Under the pieces are notes generated by a model. The model saw nothing but the letters and a program-made list of their open reading frames with translations. It made no database searches and had not been told where the DNA came from. Source: Anaspis maculata (taxonomy: Eukaryota; Arthropoda; Insecta; Coleoptera; Scraptiidae). Taken from it: 64,000 bases of DNA. The stretch spans positions 30,062,177-30,126,176 of the forward strand of contig OX421964.1 of the NCBI GenBank assembly GCA_949128115.1, read 5' to 3'. Shown piece by piece: positions 35,318-45,853 of this stretch (positions within the stretch are counted from its first letter, which is position 1; the number at the start of each line of letters is the position of its first letter). The translations under genes and the position numbers were made by a program.

Positions 35318-38300
35318 ATGCAAAATATGATAATACTCAATGTGTGATTATACATACAAGTGAGACTTGTCACATTTTATCGATTGCTTCACGGCTGGGA
35401 TAAAAAAAATTGCCGGAAAAGCACCTTCACTCTCTTATGGGGTTGTGGCTGCAGATAAATCTGTTAAATCAAGTTTTTTTGATCTCAGTGCTGATTAAAC
35501 ATAAAAAAACCTGCAGCCACTAACACTAAGCTCTTTTCCCCTCTAGTTATGAAGTAACAATTCATCCAAAGCTCACCATCTGTAAACCAACCTATACTTT
35601 AAGCAAACATAGCGTAAGAACTTTTGTTTCAATTTATTTTCTGTTTGTTTCCACATCAAGGTCGTGACAAAGAAGCAAGTCCTTAGCTTTACATCGGTGG
35701 AAACAAAAATTAGTTAGGCCTTCCTGTTTTTTTTTCTGCAGCAGCCACAAACTCGTGGGGGGTTATACCAAGTTGATTTTTCTCGCGATTTCGCCCAATT
35801 ATTGTGAGCAGCCAAGAAGGTATACAGCCGGTGCTTACATGTGATGTCACGTTATTCGTTAGTTACTTATAATATAAATTAATTAAAAATCCGAGAGTAA
35901 AACGTGACCTACTGAGAATTCCATACACCCAGCTTTGAACAGAGACCAGCCTGGATCACCTGAGTTGTTCTGATTGGCCGAGTTTCGCATGTAGGTATGT
36001 AATAATCAGATAAAATAACCATTTTTCATTTTGTGTAGCATTACCTATGCGTTCAGCCATCAAGCTTCAGTGACATTCATATTTCAGGAGAGTGGCTTCA
36101 CGCGTGTGCCTCATTTAACTAATGCCGGGGCCTTGGGATAAATGCGCTTCATAAAAAAAATGGCGCGAGATTTATGTTTCTCTTTAAAAAATTCACTAAA
36201 CTGAAATTGAACGGGTCGGACTATGACAAATTGATATTCAGTGATCGCGGCGTGCGCCTCCGCCTCTTTGTCACGTTTCACGCTATAAATATTATGTCAT
36301 CTCTGCAAGCAAGTGGTAGCGTTTTTCTTTAAATTGAAAATCTTACGATTCGCGGGAACTTTGCCAGGTATATGTACTATCGGGGACAAAAAATACTGGT
36401 ATCTACTCTGTTCTTTTGGCAAAAAGAAATGTTATCCTATAGAAGTTTTGTGTGGATGAAAAGTTTCGATTTTGTACCCTTCGTTGCGCTATACCGTTTT
36501 AAGATACCTCCACAAAAATACCCAGCTGAAGAAATCACAAAACCAGAATCTTGTCGTCGTCGGGCGGCCCAAAGGCTGTTTCCGATCAACATAATGTATA
36601 TTTCTTGAAATTATGTCAATATCTATCTAATTTTTTAACAGATTCGCCGGAGACTCCAATTACAGGACAAGCCACGAACCCGTGCAATTGGCGGAGGAGC
36701 CGCTCAAGAACTTCTGGATTCTTCGCGAAGCTCCGGGCTTCTCAAAAACTCATCGCATGCGCAATGGTATGAACTTGTAACAAAATTTAGCCTGCATGTG
36801 ATGACAATAAATAAATGTGGGCCATGTGGCTACCAACTTTCAGGTGGCCGCAATGCCGGTCATATAAAGACGTTTTTCTGCCGGAGAGCCTCATTGGAAA
36901 GCTACAAGAAAGTACTTGAAAACAGCGTGCCCTTTCGAATTTTCCAAGAATTATTTCGCACTCCTGATATATTTTTTTTTTGGAAAATTTGAAATCTGAG
37001 CACGTTTTTGTCAAGCATCATCTTTTCTCTTTGCAACAAGTGTTACGTGGTAACGTCTGAATAGATTAGCAGTACACCCGGTATACATACCTTGTCAATT
37101 TCTTTTAATAGCGAACGTTTTTCATAGTTTTTTGTTTTAAAATTCAAACTGATACGAAATAAAAATTCTTATCACTTCTCTACGCCGCACCAAAGAAGTC
37201 GCTTCGCAAGCTAAAATAATTTCGAACAAATTCACGCGCTTCTCAAGCAACCCGGCGATATTATTATTTTTCAAGATTAATTCTAGGTCGCAGTCCACGA
37301 AAGGTAAAAACTAAACAGTCAATCGTATTTTTCATTACCAATTTTAATATTTTAGGAATCGTTTTCCATCGCACTTGAGCTAGTTGCTAATTGATATTCG
37401 CCGTGTGCGAAAGAAACAAAGGCAGAACAGGAAACCCTTACGGTGTAAGGTACGGTAGCTCTGAATTCAAGTGGGAAAACTAGGTAGATCAAATAGGTTT
37501 ATCTTTTAGGGTTTTTTTTTCTCTTCTTCTTTCCTTCTGATTGCTGTGAAATCAATCAAGTCTCCGTGGATTTGGCAAACAACACCCGCCACGGAAAAGT
37601 AAAATCACCGACAGCTTGGAAGCATCTTTACTGTGAGAGAACGACGCGGAGCCGGAAGACGCGACCCTACCAGCCACGTTCCAGCCTAGGCTGAGTACAT
37701 TTTTTTGATTCCAAAACCACGTGTACCAAATGAAAAACCAAAATACTAATAACTTGAAAAGAGTGAACCAAGTTTATTGAAAATCTGTAACAAAACGGAA
37801 CATAAAATATCCTTTTTTTTTTTGTATACAAAGTATACTTATCAGGTGAAGTAAAGTTAAATTTTGTCAAACGCAGTTCGGCCGAAGTACGTTAGTTCTT
37901 AGCCCTTCAGGCACCGTCTCATATAAATGTTCAATTCTTAATTTATTCTACCATCAATTATTTTCTTAAATTTGCAATTTGTCAGCATATCAAACGTTAG
38001 TAAATATAACCTATTATCTCACCCTAGTAAATTTTTTTTGCGTTGCTATTTTGATCATTATAAGATTGCATCTTTTCTTTTGCCATAACAAAAAAATAGT
38101 AAGGTAAACGACACCCACCCCTATTCAACCATAACTTTTAATGTTAACCATAACACAAGGCTACTCCACTCCGAGAGTAATCGTTTTTGTGTTTTTCAAA
38201 CAATGACACAGCAGATTGTCCGTTTTTTGACGTATTTTCGTTGGACCCAATGCTAAAACGGTAGAGAACCGACCATTTGTTATTGTTATTGATCTCATCC

Positions 38301-38833
38301 TGAAGAATGATCATGTTTGTGTAAAAAAAACATAAATTAGGGTTATGCCGGCAAAGAACCCGTACAGTGCACATTTCTTAAGGCCCCTCGGGTGACTTGT
38401 CTCAAATTTTAATATGTTGTAGCCCTCGTTGTAGCCCTTGTTGAGGTGATTAAACTTCATCCTTGCGCAACTCTTCTGAATTCAAGACCAGGAACACGAA
38501 GAAAAAAACTCCTCTGGACCCAACGGTTCACCCTCTAGAGGAGATGGGATGCCGACGGTCACAGAACTACTTTATAACAATTACCGGCTTAATGAGCAGA
38601 AGGTGGATCTATTCCGACGCCATGAAGTGCTTCTAACTTCTAAGGTTGCTACAACTCCAAGTTGGTCAAAATTATTTTATAGACAGACCCCTATTTTTAG
38701 AACCACCCTTAGCATTTTGAAACATGAGTGAAAATTCGAAGTCAAATAAACGACCAAAATAAACAAGGAATTTTCTAGAATTTCTGATAAGGTATGTTCA
38801 AAATACTGCTGATGAATAATTTGTTTCGTACCA
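35318..38833. other. No gene recognised
   Basis: AT-rich unique sequence. A 76-bp hairpin with ends GTGGCTGCAG lies at 35,445-35,520. Frames at 36,372-36,608 and 36,551-36,772 have no recognisable domain. Confidence 0.45.
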
Positions 38834-39717
38834 GTGGACAGGGAGCTGGTGCCTCAAAACTTACGTCATAAGGTACATGATTTCAACCCTGTAAGTCTAA
38901 TGTGCGTTGATGAAGTTGTTAGGAATTTCTTTGTCTTACATGTCAAACCGGGGGCTTTAGGCTGGTATAGGCTTGTCAATTTTCGAAAAATGTCAAAAAT
39001 CTATGTCATAAGGTACATGAATGAAACCAACGGGCTTTTGTTGGGGAACATCCCCTTGATCAAAAATCGGGTCATAAGACAACATTTTTGGGGACTCTCG
39101 GTCCATAAGACAAGTTTGAAATTTTCAAAAAAGGGCAAAATTTACTTTCTCCTGGAGACTTCTCCTTCTGCATAATTTTAGGAATGAAAAACGATGATGA
39201 TGATTTTTTACGCAGGTTTCGAATCTGTCTACAAAAATTTTTAATGGTACATCGCTTACAGGATGCAACATCGGAGTTTTTTTTTTCAAACCGCACACCC
39301 TGTATTTTAACATGGAAATCGATTCTGTTTTTCATCCTGATTAAAAATATATATCACACTTGGTGGGTTAGTCAACAAAACGCCTGTGAAAAAATTGATA
39401 AATTTTGGTTCTTTTTTGAAAATTTCAAACTTGTCTTATGAACCGAAAGCTCCCAAAAACTTTGTCTTACGACCAGATTTTCGATCAAGGGGATGTTCTC
39501 ACACAAAATCCAGTTTGTTGCATCATGTACCTCATGACGTAAATTTTTGGCCATTTTTTCGAAAATTGACAGGCTCATACTGGCCTAAAGCCCCCGGTCT
39601 GACATGTAAGACAAAGCAATTTTTAACAACCTTATCAACGCACATTACACCTACAGGCACAGGGTCAAGATCATGTACCTTATGACGTAAGTTTTGAGGC
39701 ACCAGCTCCCTGTCCAC
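38834..39717. mobile_element. 884-bp foldback element
   Basis: Arms of about 300 bp are inverted copies, starting GTGGACAGGGAGCTGGTGCC. The several open frames on both strands mirror each other for this reason and are not genes. A CACACCCTGTA motif occurs at about 39,293 in the centre. No target duplication recognised. Confidence 0.8.
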
Positions 39718-41069
39718 AGCCCCTAATAGGTAGTTATTTTTTCTTCAAAAATTACTACTTCAACTCATTTAACTGAAAAACCAACAACAATCAACAAAGC
39801 AGCGATTTATTGAGTGTTAAGGTAGTTGTAATAAAGCAGTCTTCAAATCACAAGAAATTGAGCTATATACACCGGCACCTACAGGGTACTTACACTAAAA
39901 AAGAAACGAGAGAGACGGCTTGTTTCACTACCTATCTAGAATTAAAAAACTCACAGCCCGAACTTATTTATTTCTCTCTTTTATCTTACCTGGAGCAGGA
40001 TGGTGTTCTGAACTGTCTCAAAAGAAACTACTTAATCTAAATTGGGTTACGTCCAAGATTTCTTGAATAATAATAAGTTGTGACGCCGGGCAACTTCCTC
40101 AAGAATTCTTAAACGCATCACCCAAAAACGATGCACTCGTCAGACTCTTTGCACACCAGAAGATCGGTGTCTGTTTGATCATTCAAGAAGTAGGTAGGCA
40201 TACAAAATTACACTCCGCCAGCGCTTATGTTTATTTGCTTATCGTTAAGGGCTGCACGGCGCGCGGAGTGTATTTACAGAGTTGCCTTGCTATACTGCTT
40301 CCCCGTCGAGTCTTCCATCAAAGAAATTTATGGGGAGGAAACTTCCTCGGAGGCAAACAGTAATAAAGCGATATTAAAATTAGCACGATTCTAACCAGAA
40401 ATACGTTTTAAGTAGAATTAATTGCCGCCTACAAGTACCACTGACTCTGCTATTACCCCTTCATTTACCATTCTCGCGTATTCTACCTATATGCAAATAT
40501 CGTGGCTATACGGGGGGAATGGGGGGTTGCAGAGTACGTATATAGGAGACTCTTGTGTAAGTTGGACTCGCTCAAAAGCTTTGCCGCCTAAGTGGCGCGG
40601 AACAAGATACATTAGTGTGTGCATGAGTGTGTGTGTCTCGGGGTTAATGGAACTAATTGTATATCCACCCTCTCTAATACGGTACCCGTATTTGCCCAGA
40701 GGTGTCCTGAGTCCGACCATAGGGGACATTCAATTGTGGCTGAAGGAGTTGGAGGAGGGTAGAATAATGAAACTTTTGAAAGTTCAAGGTCAAAACTATA
40801 ATCAAGTCTTTGATCAAGGCTGTTCTTGTTATCTCGACTTATCTCCAAATCAAGAAACGATCAAGGCAAAAGTTAGAAAGAAAATCAAAGCAAGACAAAA
40901 GTCACCTGTGATAAGAAGACACGTTTATAATAAAAATTGTCTCTCTCACTCTGAATGTTTTTCCAAGATGTGACATCATTGAACGAGCGCCACAACACGG
41001 AATGCCAAGGAAAATCTGCTCAACAACTCTCAGTAAAAGGTGGAGTAGAAGCAAATACTTCTTTTAATC
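39718..41069. other. No gene recognised
   Basis: Contains a 183-codon plus frame (40,422-40,973). It has no recognisable domain, an overlapping minus frame and a microsatellite-like GTGTGTGT stretch, so I do not call it. Confidence 0.45.
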
Positions 41070-41375
41070 ACACAGCCCATCGTACTGACCGAAACTCCTG
41101 GACTAAGGCAATTGCAGATATTCATCGGCGAACTTTTCGGTATGAGACCGAAAGAACTACGTGAACTGGGTACTGGGTAGGAATCATCCAAGATGAAGCT
41201 ATTGGCCTGTTTACAGGACACTGCCCCCTATTGAAATACTTCACCAGGATGAAGGCAAAAGACGATTTTGATTTCAGGTTATGAAGAGAGGAAGAGTGAA
41301 CTCCTCTCCACATACCATGTGAGTTTCCCATTCTTGGAACAGTCAGACACCCTCACTTTTGGGCTGCATTTATTG
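41070..41375 (+). pseudogene. Non-LTR retrotransposon C-terminal relic (5' part)
   Basis: Reading frames here give GLRQLQIFIGELFG, then after a shift LFTGHCPLLKYFTRMKAK, then EEE, TPLHI and CEFPILGTVRH. This matches the C-terminal region of Jockey/I/R1-type LINE proteins: a GLxTGHxxL block before a cysteine-histidine finger of the EEE-T-xHIxxxCP type. Stops and a frameshift show it is dead. The frame is interrupted at 41,376 by a foldback element and resumes beyond it. Confidence 0.65.
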
Positions 41376-42597
41376 GGTGCTAGGACAATTATTCTTCGCG
41401 CGTACGATCCTTCGCGGATAATTCTTCGCCGGACAATTCTTCGCGCGGACAATTCTTCGCGCGGACAATTTTTCGCCGGACAATTCTTCGCAAGCATTGC
41501 GCCCGCGCATGACCGGGCTTATTGGGGCTCTGAAAGACACTTTAAGACACAAGGGGGCTCAGCAGAACTTGAAATCCTACAATGTAGACACAAAGGAGGA
41601 ATGGGTTCTTAATATCACAAGAAGACCTGCGGGGCTCACTAGGGCCCCCAACAATACTTTAGACACAAGGGGGCTAGCGGAGCTCAAATCGCCACAATGT
41701 AGACACAAGGCTAGATAGGGCTTCGAGTAACACAAAAAGGCTTCAGGGGCTCAATGGGGCTCCAAACGACACTTGAAGGCACAAGGCGGCCTATAGGGCT
41801 CCGATCAACACATGAAGACAACAGGAGCTTACTAGAAGACAGAAACAAAGAGAGGTTAAAATAGGGGTCAACAGGGCTACAAATGACACACTAAAACATA
41901 AGGGGGCCTAATAGGGCTCTGAGAAATCTATATGAAACATGGAAACACAGGGGCCCACATAGGGCTTCAAGAAACCTGAGAAGGGGCACAAGGGAGCTTC
42001 CGAATATTTCAGGAACTCGAGAAAACAAAAGGAGTCACCTGGGCTGCAAACAATAATTGGAGACACAAGGGGGCGCAATAGGGCTCCAAATGATATTGAA
42101 GACACAAGGGGGCTCAGCAAGGCTTGAAATGCTTTGATGTGAAACAAGTGAGGATAGGGCTCTGAAAATCGCAAGAAGGTCTGGTGAGGCTCACTAGGCC
42201 TCCAAATGACACTAAGAGACACAAAGAGGGCCCTATAGGACTTCAACCAACACATAAAGACTCACAGGAGCTTGCTAGAGCTTTGAAAACTAAAACAATG
42301 AAAAAGAGGCTCAGCAGGGCCACAAATGCAACATGAAGACAGAATATCCGGAAAATTTGGAGATACCCAAGGGGTTTCATCAAGACCCCAAACGAAACTT
42401 GTAGAGACCAGGGGGCCCAGCAAGGCTTAAAACTCTACGTAAAAACTTTGTGGGGGATAGGGCTCTGAATATCACAATCACACTAGGCCTCATAAGAGCT
42501 CCAAAGTTCCCCGCGAAGAATTGTCCGCGCGAAGAATAATTGTCCGGCGAAGAATTGTCCGCGAAGAATTGTCCGCGCGAAGAGTTGTCCGGCCACC
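41376..42597. mobile_element. 1.2-kb foldback element with tandem-repeat TIRs and 9-bp TSD
   Basis: The left arm (41,376-41,490) and right arm (42,513-42,597) consist of several inverted copies of a 16-18 bp unit such as GGACAATTCTTCGCGC. The outermost bases are GGTG at the left and CACC at the right. The flanks carry a perfect 9-bp duplication, CATTTATTG (41,367-41,375 and 42,598-42,606). The core (41,500-42,480) is a degenerate tandem array of 40-60 bp units holding GACACAAGGGGGCTC. A 9-bp duplication suits Foldback or Mutator-like elements. No transposase is encoded. Confidence 0.9.
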
Positions 42598-42660
42598 CAT
42601 TTATTGAGCCGCAAGAAATTACACAAATAATATTCAAGTATCTTTTTCTCTGAAGCAACG
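42598..42660 (+). pseudogene. LINE C-terminal relic, 3' continuation
   Basis: After removal of the foldback and one duplication copy, the reading frame runs on as FIEPQEITQIIF to a stop. That is consistent with the tail of the LINE protein, which usually has a Pro-Glu stretch after the finger. Confidence 0.5.
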
Positions 42661-43650
42661 GAGTTTAGAGATAGGCACCAAGAGGGCACAAGAAAACGAG
42701 TCTCCTGATTTTAGAGCTAAACTGGTTTAGTTCTAGTGACTTGAAAAAGCTATACTTATAGCGATAGCATGAGTTCAATTCCACTGACGACTGTCAAAAT
42801 TTGACTTTCAAACCGATGAGTTGTAAGCGCCAGCTTGTGAAATTTGAACTATTTTTGTACTTACTCGTTGTCATAATAATCTACTCTTGCTGTGGTCAGA
42901 TGTATTACTTGTTGCATAGTAGGTGCCAGTAAGGGGCATATCGTGTATCTTTCTTAATAAGAAACGTGTATTATCATGATAAAAATTTGAACTCGAGAAA
43001 GATACCTGAATAAGTTGGCAGTGTATGCCTTAACAATAAGGCTGTTCTCGGAAAATGTTTTGAGGCATGAATGATTTCGTGGACTGGGAAACCATGAAGT
43101 TGTGAGGCAGACAAGACAATCTTTACAATTTCTGGTATTTTGGCATAGTAGGAGCTGGTGCAGTGATAGCATTTAAAAGGCCTGATGTAGTTAGTGACAA
43201 ACATGACTTTGAAATTTTTGGGTGTGAAGTTGGAGATGACCACTACAAGAGCTCCATGTTTTGTTCAAATTCGCGTTTACGATGAGACTGATACATCCGA
43301 AGGCAACTGTAAATCTCAGATTCACACTATTCCGTTGGCGTCTCTAAAAACAATGTGGTTTCCCAATCGTCGCCGTCGTAAGAATGATTGGTGATCCCAA
43401 AATACTGGCAGTACCATTTGGACAATTGATAATATATGTGAATTTAAGGAACCTGCATTTCAAGGCGTTTTGTATTATTCCTACAAAGCCTATTACTTGG
43501 TTGGACATCATGAACGTGCTACAACTTGTCCTGCAGTTACTTCTGTAATACCTGAGGTAGTGGTTGAGGTGGATGGTGAATCAATGCCCTTCCTCCTAAG
43601 GATTGACCTGAAGGGCTCCTTTTCATTTCCTGCATCATTTATTCTCCAGA
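42661..43650. other. No gene recognised
   Basis: Contains minus frames of 72 and 89 codons (42,954-43,243) with cysteine/histidine residues but no recognisable family. Confidence 0.4.
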
Positions 43651-43794
43651 AGGTCGAAGGTCCAAGAAGTTACCATTTTCAAATTCTCAGTTTTTTTTTG
43701 TACTTGGACTTTTTTTTTTCAAGGTCGAGGAACACAATGCAATTCGTTTCCAGGAAGTACGTACAGTATTGCACCAGTGGCGTATCAGACAGCT
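43651..43794 (+). repeat. Left arm of an outer inverted repeat
   Basis: Shares blocks AAGGTCGAAGGTCCA, AAGGTCGAGGAACACAATG, TTTCCAGGAAGT and CACCAGTGGCGTATCAGACA with 45,738-45,853 in reverse. It ends with a hAT-like terminus (CAGTGGCGTA) at 43,775. Confidence 0.7.
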
Positions 43795-44547
43795 GCGGAG
43801 GGGCCGAGGTGCGATTTTTCACAAAGTCGTATGGTAAACCGTGACAAACACCTAATCGCACATTCTGATTCCAAAAATAACTATTATCATTATTATTATT
43901 ATTTAGGTTTTATTGTCTTTAGGGAAAAAATATTTCCTCTACAACGAGCTTATCCGTACAATAATGAATATAAAACATTCCAAAAAGAGACAGCATACTG
44001 CTAAATTCAATACATGTCAGATCACAAAGAAAAACAGCGTTACTGCCTAATGCAACAAAATAAACAATTACTTATCTCGAACAACTATTACATAAGCAAA
44101 ATAAACAATTATTAGTTTTCAATCCCACAATGACCACAAGACCCCCGATTGCAACATGGTACTCATTCAAAGCAAATGCTCTAAGTTTGATTGAACCCAC
44201 TAAAAAGTTATAAAGAGATTTCATTTTTTGATTAACTATGAAATTTTGATACAGCCGTGTTCAAACCGGTTTTATCGGGGAAAAACATGATTTTTTTAAT
44301 CCTTAAATTTGATGGTTTGTAGTTCTAGTTCCATTAGTGTCCAATTAATTTCTAGCTATGATTTTGACTTAGACAGTTGATTTGGGCTATTTCACACACA
44401 AGTATCATTTGCAGAAATTGTCTTCCGTTGTTACAAAGTCACGGAATATACTTGTTTCTTGAGGTGTATTTATCATGTACATACTTGATTTGATGAAACG
44501 TGCTATTGTTTTAGCTTTTGATCGGTTTCTTTGTCCTTCTTTATGTA

Positions 44548-44723
44548 TACTGTGGCGCTTTTATTGAGGAAACAGGACGAAATTATATTTTTTTTATTAT
44601 AGTCGTATAATGCAACGTTTCGCCCTAATTTAGGGCTTCATCAGGCTAAAAATGAACATACAGATTAACAATCACAAACAAGATGTGGAAGGGCTTACAA
44701 AAATACAAGATTGCAAAGTCAAA
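44548..44723 (-). repeat. Inverted-repeat arm carrying a hammerhead core (Penelope-like terminal repeat)
   Basis: 176 bp almost identical, in reverse complement, to 45,011-45,187. The combination of hammerhead core and terminal repeat is characteristic of Penelope-like retroelements, but no RT or GIY-YIG endonuclease frame is present in the window nearby. Confidence 0.65.
44603..44655 (-). ncRNA. Hammerhead-ribozyme-like motif
   Basis: On the minus strand: CTGATGA (44,638-44,644 on the complement), then the hairpin GCCCTAAATTAGGGC, then GAAAC (GAAA at 44,618-44,621). Both invariant core boxes and a paired stem II are present. The 3' helix and cleavage site are less clear: the sequence after GAAACG ends TACGAC, where UH would be expected, so cleavage activity is uncertain. 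Same core as the plus-strand copy at 45.1 kb. Confidence 0.65.
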
Positions 44724-45010
44724 GGCATAATATGGAGGTAGAGACAAGAAAACCAATGCACGTAATTTGGCCGAGGTGTACTAGCCGTGTGGTCGTTTTT
44801 TATTATGAAAAAAAAGATAATATACGAGTTATTTACTCTCTCTCCTCACACAATGCCCTTCCAACATATAACAATTAAAACAATCAATACAAATCTGATT
44901 TCAAGACGTCGACAGGAACAATCAACCACAACCAACAACTAGGGAAAACCAGCGAAATTAACCTTATGGATTAAACCTACGTAAACCTTACTCAACTTGC
45001 CAATGTCAGT

Positions 45011-45187
45011 CCTTTGACTTTGCAATTTTCTATTTTGGTAAGCCCCTCCACATCTTCTTTGTGATTGTTAATCTGTATGTTCATTTTTAGCCTGATGAAG
45101 CCCTAAATTAGGGCGAAACGATGCATTATACGACTATAATAAAAAAGTTTAATTTCGTCCTGTTTCCTCAAGAAAAGCGCCACAGTA
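45011..45187 (+). repeat. Opposing inverted-repeat arm (Penelope-like terminal repeat)
   Basis: Reverse-complement partner of 44,548-44,723, separated by about 290 bp of AT-rich DNA. Confidence 0.65.
45080..45140 (+). ncRNA. Hammerhead-ribozyme-like motif
   Basis: CTGATGA at 45,092-45,098, stem II GCCCTAAATTAGGGC, then GAAA at 45,115-45,118. The first and second boxes and stem II are identical to the minus-strand copy. The same doubtful cleavage-site context follows. Confidence 0.65.
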
Positions 45188-45737
45188 TTGTTTAAGCTTT
45201 GATTTTGTACTTTTTTCACTTCAAGGTATGAACATAGTTTTTTTCATCAAACAAAATGAAGAGAATCAAAATCAGAGCCGAATTTTAGTCATGACATCAT
45301 TATTCTTTCAACAATGCGAAATAAATTTTGCGGAAGTACGCCAAGTTTCGACCTATGAATTTGTCACTCCATTTCCATCGTGGTTCAAAATACCCATGAT
45401 CACAATTTTGACATTGATTGTTTGATTGAACTATTTGATAGATGAATTTCATAACTACAAATTTCTATCGCTGTTACAAAGTCACACGGTAGTCCAGTAA
45501 AATGAGGCAATTTTTATGCCAAAGTTGGAACTAATTGGGGGCAGGATAAAAAAAATATGGCGATGTAGAGAATGAGAGGCTGAATGAAAAAAAAGTTTCA
45601 TTTCCAACGATCCCGAGAACAATGAAAAAGAAATTGGAGAAGATGGAAGAACATGCGTCGCGGTCTTTCTTCTAAAGACGGCGAGGGAAAGGTGAGAGAT
45701 GTGTGAAAACTGTCAAGAGCAAAGTTGTAGGGAGCTT

Positions 45738-45853
45738 CTGTCTGGTACGCCACTGGTGCATTACACTTTCTGGAAATGTATTCCAGTATGTTCATTGTGT
45801 TCCTTGACCTTGAGAATATAAAATCCAATCCAATTGGCTGGACCTTCGACCTT
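45738..45853 (-). repeat. Right arm of the outer inverted repeat
   Basis: Reverse-complement partner of 43,651-43,794, including the hAT-like end CTGTCTGGTACGCCACTG finishing at 45,755. Confidence 0.7.

Noticed and set aside
38834..39717. Several similar frames on both strands (for example MDRELVPQNLRHKVHD twice)
   Set aside because: The duplication of peptides is explained by the inverted arms of the foldback element.
40422..40973. 183-codon plus-strand open frame
   Set aside because: No recognisable domain, overlaps minus-strand frames, includes a GTGTGTGT simple stretch. Length alone is not evidence in this composition.
43775..45755. Simple hAT insertion between two CAGTGGCGTA ends
   Set aside because: The flanking 8-mers are inverted, not direct, so the standard insertion signature is absent.
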